A DNA stretch of 64,000 bases from Anthopleura xanthogrammica (Eukaryota; Cnidaria; Anthozoa; Actiniaria; Actiniidae). The position numbers and the translations under genes are program-made. Below, piece by piece: positions 33,801 through 43,481 of the stretch (position 1 is its first letter; every line of letters starts with the position of its first letter). The DNA lies in contig OZ025217.1 of the NCBI GenBank assembly GCA_964019055.1, positions 11,543,755 to 11,607,754 of the forward strand, given 5' to 3'. Below the pieces are notes generated by a model that was not told the DNA's origin, made no database searches, and worked only from the letters and a program-made list of their open reading frames with translations.

Positions 33801-34963
33801 AAGCCCAAGCTAATATAAAATCCATTGCTTACTTACGTGAGCATTAAATGTGTGAAAAGTAGCAGTAACAGCTCGATACTTGAACTGTCGATAAATCTCT
33901 TGTTCCCAAATGATAACTTTACTCTGAATGGAAAAATTAGAATCAGAAGTGCTTATAAAAATATCTTAATTCAAGTTACATATATCAGGAACTATGGTGG
34001 GAAAGTGCTTCATATGAAAATACGTGTCTTAAAACTTTCAGTGGAATTTTGATCGAAGATTTTCATATATATTTTTTGGGAAATATCTAAGAAAGTAAAC
34101 ATTAAAAAACATAATGTTTAAGAGTTTTAAAAATTTCCAGAATTTTCGGGAATTTTATTAAAACCTTTGGCACAGATTCTGTTTTTACCATAACCTGAAG
34201 CTCACATTATTAACATTTCTTAGTCATGTTTAGAATATTAAGATATTTAAAGGAAGTTTACGTACCGCGATGTCCACGATTCTGATGTAGTAAGACCTTG
34301 TGGTCCCATCTTTGACAAGACAGCTAACACCCACACCAAATTTGACCCATGTTGTTCTGTCTGTTGGTGGCGACAAGAGAAGCTGCACGATGGCTGTACT
34401 AATAGACTGGAATGTGGGATAACAATATTGATGACAAGGTAATTCATTTTTTGGTATGAATACGAAAAAAATAATGTATTGGCTAGAATAGGTAAAACAT
34501 GTTGGTTTAGTCTGGTTTTGGCTTCTAAAAGACTCGTTATAATTTACCGCGATGACTTGAGCTGCAATTCACTATGCAAAGTAAAGAAAAGTATTCTGTA
34601 TTTCTACAAAAGGAGATATATTGGCTACAATAGGTAAAACATGTTGGTTTAGCCTGGTTTTGGCTTCTAAAAGACTATCGTTATAATTTACCGCGATGAC
34701 TCGTGCTGGAATTCACTATGCAAAGCAAAGAAAAGTATTCTGTATTTCTACAAAAAGAGATGTATTGGCTACAATAGGTTAAACATGTTGGTTTAGCCTG
34801 GTTTTGGCTTCTAAAAGACTCTCGTTATAATTAACTACGATTAAAACACGTCTGTTCTTCATATACTCACATATTTTTTGTTCCCTAGAATTTCTTTTAC
34901 TGTATTATTTTCCTCTTCCGACAGAAGATTTGACTGCGCATGCTTGGGCGCAGCGGCCGTCAT
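27805..34963 (-). CDS. WAS: WASP-family actin nucleation-promoting factor without visible CRIB, 11 exons, 674 aa
   Basis: Activates the Arp2/3 complex to build branched actin. Exons on the minus strand, 5' to 3': 34963-34871, 34406-34266, 33923-33837, 33077-32978, 31889-31704, 31419-30979, 30835-30815 (21-nt microexon), 30478-30341, 29981-29347, 28439-28331, 27878-27805; 2025 nt, phases all agree. Residues 1-140 form a WH1 domain (TAIVQLLLSPP, VIIWEQEIYRQF, FHTFNAHDCRAGLNFCDEQE). Then a basic patch NRKRKK, a Met/Gln/Pro-rich segment with a decapeptide repeated seven times, a second basic patch KNKKKKGFFSFLKRKK, a long proline-rich region, WH2 at about 598-618 (SLMDSILAGTKLKKI), the central helix GGALARAMDQRSKAMHSS, and a 24-residue acidic end with WDVDDDDDEWSD. 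The Cdc42-binding motif expected after the second basic patch is absent, as in fungal Las17. An out-of-frame ATG lies 7 nt upstream of the start. The gene symbol is by family, not orthology. Confidence 0.92.
28151..28275. mobile_element. MITE family M2, copy in WASP intron 10
   Basis: Imperfect inverted arms built on GCAGCTCAATTTGG plus GGACAAAAC, mirrored as TTTTATCCTCCAAATTGAGC. Other copies: 29063-29180, 37212-37765 (interrupted by another element) and 42456-42560. Confidence 0.7.
29063..29180. mobile_element. MITE family M2, copy in WASP intron 9
   Basis: Opposite orientation to the copy at 28151: starts TGTGACGTCAAAGCAGCTCA and ends AATTGAGCTGCATTCCCACG. It lies 0.8 kb from its sister copy but in a different intron of the same gene. 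Confidence 0.7.
30097..30311. mobile_element. MITE family M3, copy in WASP intron 8
   Basis: About 215 bp. Long arms (about 90 bp) begin CCCCTTCACAGTTCCCTGCG and are mirrored at the right end by CAGGGAACTGTGAAGGGG. It fills most of the 359-bp intron. Second copy at 33160-33368. Confidence 0.75.
31135..31372 (-). repeat. coding 30-bp repeat (decapeptide MRPQMSTMQG) in WASP exon 6
   Basis: Seven in-frame copies of a 10-residue unit, MRPQMSTMQG with Q/R and T/N variants, preceded by a diverged unit MHPQMASMQG. It lies within the coding exon 30979-31419 and reads in the same frame as the flanking exon. The units are nearly identical in DNA, so length variation between alleles is likely. Confidence 0.9.
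31495..31660. repeat. CATC/TCTA-rich microsatellites in WASP intron 5
   Basis: CACCATGCACCATCATCACT occurs twice, followed by (TCTA)n and TCCATCC repeats between exons 31704 and 31419. Confidence 0.7.
32082..32400. mobile_element. MITE family M5, copy in WASP intron 4
   Basis: About 315 bp with terminal inverted repeats GAGAAAAACGTTTGCGCATG and, at the right, GCATGCGCAGACGTTTTTC. A second copy in the opposite orientation lies at 40095-40430 in the aldehyde dehydrogenase gene; the interiors match (CTTAAGTTTCAAGAACTTAC on one strand). Confidence 0.7.
33160..33368. mobile_element. MITE family M3, copy in WASP intron 3
   Basis: Diverged copy of 30097-30311. Arms around GCGCCATCTTGAAAGGTAG and its complement CTACCTTTCAGGATGGTGC, centre with TTGCAATAATAGAGAC mirrored. 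Confidence 0.7.
33494..33712. mobile_element. MITE family M4, copy 2
   Basis: Second full-length copy of the element at 22737-22955, same orientation, in WASP intron 3 about 125 bp from the M3 copy. Confidence 0.75.
34475..34845. repeat. 143-bp tandem repeat, about 2.5 units, WASP intron 1
   Basis: Units start ATTGGCTACAATAGGTAAAA and contain TTTAGCCTGGTTTTGGCTTC. A single related unit in the reverse orientation is at about 38690-38825 in an aldehyde dehydrogenase intron, so the unit is a mobile or dispersed sequence that has been locally duplicated here. Confidence 0.8.
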
Positions 34964-35803
34964 TTTTCATCCAATCGTTTTTCTTCGTTTGAACTCGTCG
35001 AAACAGCAAAGGAATATGATGTGAGAACCAGTTATGGCGCTATTATGACGTTGGAAAAAGATTACGTCTGTTACAGAGCGCGCGCACCATAATTTCAGGC
35101 ACTTCTAAAGCTACGGTTACACGTGGCAACATTGCGCGCATTGTTACAGGCAATCGATGTTGCGAGCCATGTCACACGAAGCAATTTCTTGCTATGTTGT
35201 TTGACGCAATGTTATTGAATTAAGTAGAAAACGATCCTACTTCAGCAACATTGCCTGTAATATCGCGCGCAATATTGCACCGTGTGCCTGGCGTTGATTT
35301 TCAAAATCCTTCTACGCAGGGCAACGAACTTGCACACTGCGCATGCTCTCAGCACAAGTTTTGCGCAGTCATTTTCTTCAAGACCAAGAGGGGTAAAAAC
35401 AAGAATGTAGTATATAATATTATATATTGTCTTTATTCAATCAAAATAAATCAGTTTTACCTTTCCTATCTAAACTGGCCATCCAAGCACTAATAACATA
35501 TCACTAACCAGTGTTTTTGCTTTTTCTCATGATCAGCAGTGAGGAGGACAAAGTAAGGTAAAAATTTCACGCACAACGTAATTCTTGCCAACAAGAAAGC
35601 AAGGTAGCTTGCTAGCAAGTAAAAGAGCAATCAATCAACCAAGCAGACAGGTAAACGAATCTAATACTAAATACTCTAGAGTATAACACATTTTATTCTT
35701 ACACTGATTGTTTTTTTTCATAAAATGCTAATTAAACTCATTTATTTTTCAATTATATCTTTTTTCGTCTATCTGATCATAAATGCTGTAGTACGTCTGT
35801 CCT
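34964..35803. other. intergenic region between WASP start and ALDH stop
   Basis: 840 bp holding the WASP promoter (minus strand) and the 3' end of the cytosolic-type aldehyde dehydrogenase. The latter has a poly(A) signal on the minus strand at 35741-35746 (TTTATT on the plus strand), about 60 bp past its stop. It also carries an inverted-repeat element at about 35110-35290. Confidence 0.5.
35110..35290. mobile_element. short MITE-like inverted repeat
   Basis: Left GGCAACATTGCGCGCATTGT followed by TACAGGCAA is mirrored by TTGCCTGTAATATCGCGCGC followed by AATATTGCACC at the right; ends approximate. It lies within 150-330 bp of the WASP start codon. Confidence 0.55.
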
Positions 35804-38800
35804 TTAGGAGTTCTTGACGGGGATTTTCACCGTCACCTACAATAGATAGAAACAAAGGTTGTTACATCATGACGAATTGGACGGAAGGCTGGGGGGAGGG
35901 GTGAGGGGCACCTTTAAAGTCAGAGTATGGTGATACAGATGCAATTGAAATTTAGCGGAGGGAGGAAAACCAAAAACACCTTGGAATAGTTGAGAGCTCT
36001 ATCGCTACATCAACGTTGATTCACTAGAAGTAGACACAAGGTATGTGCATCAAAGCTCAAAAAGCACTCTGGGAAACAGAGTCCTGCAAAAATAAAACCG
36101 GGAAATCAAAGGATATATCAGAAAAAAATTACTGTTATTTTCGTCTGTTGAAATACTTACATTTCCATAGAAAAGGTCGGAGGAAAAATTTTAGATGAAT
36201 TTTTAGAGGAGCCAAAAAAGCGTAAGGACTCGGTTTCCCATCATGCATTGTGCTAGAAATTCGAGTTCGTGCACATTGGCTAATGTGCCGTGGAGCAATA
36301 CGTTGCGCAGTTTGTATTGGCATGTATAAGGTAAGCCAAGCTGTCATATACTGTACTTACCGTCTTGACCTCAGTGTAAGATTGCAGGCAGCTTTCACCC
36401 CTGAAACAAAATAAAATGTTTGACATCAAATTCTATCCAGCAAAACAAAATTGTTCTACGGGCTTGGAACGAGCATTGGACAGCCGTGAGCAATCTTTGT
36501 GGATATCAGTGAACACTTACCATTCGCGTCCAAAACCTGACTGTTTGTATCCACCAAAAGGATTTTGACACGCGCCAGCGAGGAAGCAGTTGACCCTGAA
36601 TGAATGAAAGAAAAAAAGAAATTTAAAACCTCGCCATCTCGTGTTGGTAGAGTTTGTTTGGTCTCTTCCTTGATTTGAGGATTTTTCTCGGGTTTTCTTC
36701 ACAGCGCAAAACCCAGTACGGTAAATTTTAAAAGTTGTGAGTAAGCCGTGTCCTGACTTAGATCAGCCCAGAGGTTGTTTCAGGGTTCGATCTGTGAGTT
36801 AGCCATGCCCTGACTTAGATCAGCCCAGAGGTTGTTTCAGGGTTCAATCTGTGAGTTAGTCATGCCCTGACTTAGATCAGCCCAGACGCTGTTTCAGGGT
36901 TCAAAAATTCAAGAGCTTATATGATAAGTTTTGTATGTCACAGTTTATTGCCTTACCACATAGTTCCCGCCTGGACACTGTGTGCAACTGTGAGCGCCTT
37001 ATCAATGTTCTTCGTAAACACCCCACCAGCCAGGCCATAAGTGGTGTCATTCGCACGGGCGATCACTTCGTCCATTGTCTTGAACTTCAAGATCTGCATT
37101 ACAGGTCCGAAAATCTAGAATAATGGAACCCTAGTTAGTATAGTAAGACAGTTCAGTGGTGCTACTTGACTAAAGAAAGTGCGCAAAGGATTGTGGTAGT
37201 TGTAGTATAAACTCCTTGCAGCACTTCGGAATGCAGCTCAATTTGGAGGACAAAACAACAGGTTTCCATTGGACTACTTCGACGATGCGGCGGCCATCTT
37301 GAATCTGAATTAATGAAAATAACTTTTTACGAGATGCCGGGGGTGTACGTAGGATCTGATGAAGAAAAAAGCAAGTCCTGGGTTTCTCTGGCCCTATCAT
37401 GCTGATTAAGTGACAAGCATTTCCTTTTTCTACGTAGTATCAGTCATTATTTTCACATCTTGAATCGCAATGCATTATGGGGCGTCCAGGGGGCAAAAGA
37501 AAACAAAAATGTCTGATAAAATAGGTTTCGTTTATTTGTCTTTCTTTCATGCCCATCTTCTTAATTCATCTCTTGTCAAGTTGTCTAGGGGTGAAACGTT
37601 AATTTTAATCGACGCCATAAGTGTAACAAAGATTTGTATATTTGCCCCCTACCAAAATGGCCGCCGTATCGTCGAAGTAGTCCATTCTCAGAAGATTGAA
37701 ATTCTTTTGTTTTATCCTCTAAATTGAGCTGCTTTGACGTCACGTTGAGGGAACTATATATAAACGGCCTATTCCCTACTTGGTACTTCATTGCATAAGT
37801 TGATCTTGAACGAAAAAAGAACTTTAGTGGATGAGGATATCAGATTTAAAACTGACCTAAATTGACTTGACCGTGGTAGAATGAGAGCGAATGAACCTCT
37901 TCCCTTGCCACAGGGATACAGAGCACAAGAAAAAACAATGAGAGATTATTTTCTACTTGCCTCTTCCTTAGCGATCCTCATATGATCCTGAACACCAGAG
38001 AACACCGTGGGCTCAATAAAGTAACCCTTGTCGCCATGACGACTACCGCCACATTCCAGCTTGGCTCCCTCGGTTTTTCCGCTCTCGATTAGTTCAAGGA
38101 TTTTTTTGAATTGGTCTGAATCAATCTGCAATAAATTTATAAACCAAAGGAAAAAGTTAGATAATATTTTTTGGACTTGTAAATGGCGGTGGATCGTATC
38201 TTTTCCCCCAACATTAATATCATCGCGCGCGCGTTTCCAAACATGAAATTTCGTGTTAGAACACGTGGGAATTTGACTTTCCATATAAGGAGAGGTAGAG
38301 AATTTCTCAACGGTAGTTCCCCCATCCTTACTTTATGGCGTGACTGGCTCACCTGTGGTCCCTGTTGGGTTTCATTGAGCAATGGTTGTCCAACTTTCCT
38401 AGCAACAGCCATTTCAACCAACTTCTTGACAAAATCATCGTAAATGCTTTCCTCAACAAAGACACGTGACCCTGCACAACAGCACTGTCCTTGGTTGAAG
38501 AACAATCCCACAAAACATCCCTGTGCTGCTTGGTCTAGGTCAGCGTCTGCAAACACGATGTTAGGGCTCTTGCCACCAAGTTCAAGAGATACTCGCTTGA
38601 GGTTTGACATGGCGGCTGCCTTCTGGATTATTCTTCCAATCTGTTCGTTAGCAATACTGATATTATTGATGGGGAAAACCTTTTTGAAGGTGAATTTTAG
38701 TGAATTGCAGCTCGAGTCATCGCGGTAAATTATAACGAGATTATTTTAGAAGTAAAACACCAGGCTAAAACAACATGTTTTACCTATTGTAGCCAATACA

Positions 38801-41800
38801 TCTCTTTTGGTATATATTGATACAGAATTTCAACATTATATTTCGAACGAATGAAAAAAATAATAATTTCAATTCCTGTACCTCGGTTGAACCTGTGAAT
38901 GTGACTTTATCGACCTCCATGTGCTCACTGATGGCTGCTCCTGCTGTTGGGCCGTAACCTGGGAGAATGTTGACGACTCCTGGTGGAATACCTGCCTGAT
39001 GTGGAAAACACGTAAGATTGTAGGTGTGTACGACAATGGATGGATGTGAGAGATCTAAGAATAGACCTTTTTACCCATATTTCCACGTTTGTTGCCTTGG
39101 CATACCATAATTTAAGATGGCTACCGTATTAGTAAAAAGGTCTATTGAAGGGAGGAAGGAAGGAAGGAAGGAAGGAAGGAAGGAAGGAAGGAAGGAAGCA
39201 AGCAAGCAAGCAAGCAAGCAAGGAAGGAAGCAAGGAAGCAAGGAAGGAAGGAAGCAAGCAAGGAAGCAAGCAAGCAAGGAAGGAAGCAAGGAAGCAAGCA
39301 AGGAAGGAAGGAAGCAAGGAAGGAAGGAAGGAAGCAAGGAAGGAAGCAAGGATGGATGGACGTTACGTGGACGAACGGACGGATGAATGGACGGATAGAT
39401 GGATGGATGAATGGACGGACGGATGGATGGATGGACGGACGGACGGATGAATGGACGGATGGGCGGACCCATGGGTAGATGATGGATGAAAGGAAAAAAG
39501 GGACTGAGGAAAGGGAGGGAGAGTGAAATATAGAAAGCAGCTCTCCTCACCTCCTTAATCAAGCTACCAAGGTAAACAGCAGTCAATGGCGTTTGCTCCG
39601 CAGGTTTCAAGATCACTACACATCCACAAGCAAGAGCAGGTGCAATCTTCAATGACGCCAACATCAGAGGGAAGTTCCAGGGAGTGATGGCACCAACCAC
39701 CCCAACAGGCTCGTTCCTGGTGTAGGTAAAGAGCTGCCCGTCAGATGGGATCGTCTTTCCATTCGTCTTATCAGCCCATCCTGCATAATACTTGAAGCAA
39801 CCGATGGCAGCCTGCATATCACCTGCAGATTCATTGACGACTTTGCCTCCATCAAGGGATTCCAGTCTCTGGTTTAGAAAGATGATCAAAACTAGGTTAG
39901 AACAGAGTAGAATCACATCTCTTTACCTTGGGTGTAATATTTTTCCATTCCACACCACGTGTCATTCTCTTGAGAATAAGATTCTTTGTTTGATTTGTAT
40001 CCATATTCATGTGTCTTCTCATACACAACCGTTAAACAAAGAAATGATACTCTAGGGAAAGACACATGGTCTGAAATGCAAAAACATTTACGCGACACGC
40101 GTGAAAAACGTCTGCGCATGCTCTAAGTACGTATGCAAATTAGACAAAAGAATGTCTTCATGCTATTGTAAAAATATGCAAATTTGTCATTCACACTTGC
40201 CTGAAAAATAGTCCATTACAAAATGGCAAAACTTAAAGTAAGTTCTTGAAACTTATGGCTCATTCTTTCATATTGTCTTTATTTATACAGTATCTGGGTC
40301 CCACAAAAGTATACCCCCTTTTTTTTTGTATACTCGGAGAAAACAAGCATTTATTATCTCACTTAACTCTTGTAAATTCTTGGAAAGCGTGCTGAAAGGC
40401 ACGCATGCTCAAACGTTTTCTCTAGTGTCCATTTACGCCTAATGTAAAGAAATCTATAATTTTACCCGTGTTATGTCCACGCATTTTTATTGGATAAGAT
40501 TATTGTTAGCTGTGATTGTTTAAACGTATACTGCCATTCACATAGCGTGACAGTGCCGTGTTGCGTGACCTTTCACAATCAATGCAATCGAAATATACTG
40601 ACTAGTTCCCAAATATAATAAAGATAACGAGCCAGTTCTCTTAAAAAAATACCTTCAAATTATATCGAACCATGAAACAGCCTCTGCACTCATCAACGTC
40701 AGGGTACGGCTAGCTCACATATCGAATTTAGTATGCTAGGTTTTGCGCAGGGAGGAAACGACCGCAGAACCCCAAAAAACCCTCCCTCGAATCAATGGAA
40801 AGACGTATCAAACTCTACTCCCATGTGAGGTGGAGTCTTGGATTCGAACCCGAGATATAATTCCATTCCCTGTTAAAAACGTCTTTTTTCATCCACATTC
40901 TTTACTTTTTCAAAAATGGGGTCACTTAATTTTCGCGTCATTATATTTTCAAAACACTTTAATTCAGTCGCGATTTTTTCGAAATCCCGAAATTAAAATA
41001 TCTCGGAAATATCATGTAATAAGGCTGATAGTATTTTCTAAACTGTCTCTACTCACGCTCAGATATTCGGCGTCTCTTTCGATCAAGGTGCCCAGCTTGT
41101 ATAACAGTCTTCCTCTTTGCGAGGCATCCATAGTTCTCCATGGGCTACCGAGCTTGAACGCTTCTTTTGCTGCTTTGACTGCGATGTCAACATCAGCCTA
41201 CAAATTAAAGAAACATTTGTTAAAGTATTAGTCATATTCTTAGGTTATAAAATAATCAATTCTTTATAGGTACGGTGAACGCCAAATTTGGCGAATTTTC
41301 ACTCACACACTACCACTACATTTATACACTCGTTGAGTCCTGCCGGGCTAGGTATTGTACGAGTAGAGTTGCTTATTGCTTCTCTCCTAGGCCTGTGCTT
41401 CGATGGTTTTTCGCCGGATTTTCCTGTTTTTCTCCCTCTGCAAAAATCAACTACTAAATTCCACTAAATTAGCATAGATACCACTGCTAAATCCCATTTT
41501 ATTCCTTCGCTCTTTCCTTCCTTCCCTCTTTTCCACTAACCTTGTCTGCCTCGGCGACATCACATATTTTTTCTTCAGTCGTTGGGTTGATGGTTGGGAA
41601 GGTCTTCTTGCTTACAGCATCCACAAACTCATTGTTTATGAATAACTGAAAATACAATTTTACGATACTGAGAAAACCCGAAAACTATAGGCACATTTCT
41701 GACTTACAGCACGTGCATGGTACGACATGCCGTAACATTGAAATGGCTTCCTATAAGAATGGTTATCGTATTAGTGGGAAACGTACGATACTGACTTACA

Positions 41801-43433
41801 GCACATACACGGTACGACATGCCATAACATTGAAATGGCTTCCCATACGAATGGTTATCGTATTAGTGGGAAACGTACGATACTGACTTACAGCACGTAC
41901 GCGTCACGACATGCCGTAACATTGAAATGGCTTCCCATGGTCTTTCAGTAATTCATCCAATCACAAGTTACGGTTACCGTCGGTAAAGTACGACTACGTA
42001 TACGATTCTAACTCTAAGAATCTCGTACTCTAGAGTAAACCTAAATCATTTTTTTAGCTGTTGATTCGACAAGCTAACCTCTTCGACCCACTTATCTTGT
42101 GTCACCAGCCAATGGTTTTGAATATTTTGACTATGTCTTTTTTATCTTCAAAAACTCAGCTACTCAATACTCCAGTTTCGAGTTCTCTTTTACGCTGTGT
42201 TAGCCTCAATTGTGCGTAAATTATGCAGAAATTTAGATAAAACTCGTGAAATTTCAAAGTATTTTTATTGTCTTCTTTACACACAGATCTCTTGAATTGC
42301 CACGGGCTGTTACTGAATAAAAGAATATATTACACGGTTTTGAGGCTAACACAGCGTAAAAGAGAACTCGAAACGGGAGTATTAACTGAATTTATTTTGT
42401 AAACCAAAAAGGGAAAACGAGACTTTGATTTTGGCTAGACTATAGGCCCCTTGTCACAGCACGTCGGAATGCAGCTTAATTTGGAGGACAAAACAATAGG
42501 TTCCAATTCTCAGAGGTTGGAATTTTGAGCTGCTTTGACGTCACGTGAAAGGGGTCTATAAAACGAGGAATCTGGAATCGGGAAGTTTTGAATCCGAATG
42601 ATGCAGAGCTAAATCGGTGGTAGTATTATATACTAAATTTGTAAAAAAGTTACTGATATATATAAGTTAAGAAAAAAATAAATGAAAATAAATAAACGAA
42701 AATAAATGAATAAATAAAATTATAAATAAATGAATGAATTAATAAATAAATAAATTAATAAGAACAGGTAAGAAAAAGAGGACAAGATGGAAGGAAAAGA
42801 AAGGGAAATAGAGAAAGAAAGAAACAATGAAAAAAAGAAAGGAAGGAAGGAAGAAGGAAAGAAATAAGAAAAGAACAAACGAAGGAAAGAAAGAAAGAAA
42901 GAACGAACGAACGAACGAACGAACGAACGAACGAACGAACGAACGAACGAACGAACGAACGAACGAACGAACGAACGAACGAACGAACGAACGAACGAAC
43001 GAACGAACGAACGAACGAACGAACGAACGAACGAACGAACGAACGAACGAACGAACGAACGAACGAACGAACGAACGAACGAACGAACGAACGAACGAAC
43101 GAACGAACGAACGAACGAACGAACGAACGAACGAACGAACGAACGAACGAACGAACGAACGAACGAACGAACGAACGAACGAACGAACGAACGAACGAAC
43201 GAACGAACGAACGAACGAACGAACGAACGAACGAACGAACGAACGAACGAACGAACGAACGAACGAACGAACGAACGAACGAACGAACGAACGAACGAAC
43301 GAACGAACGAACGAACGAACGAACGAACGAACGAACGAACGAACGAACGAACGAACGAACGAACGAACGAACGAACGAACGAACGAACGAACGAACGAAC
43401 GAACGAACGAACGAACGAACGAACGAACGAAAA

Positions 43434-43481
<48 letters not shown>

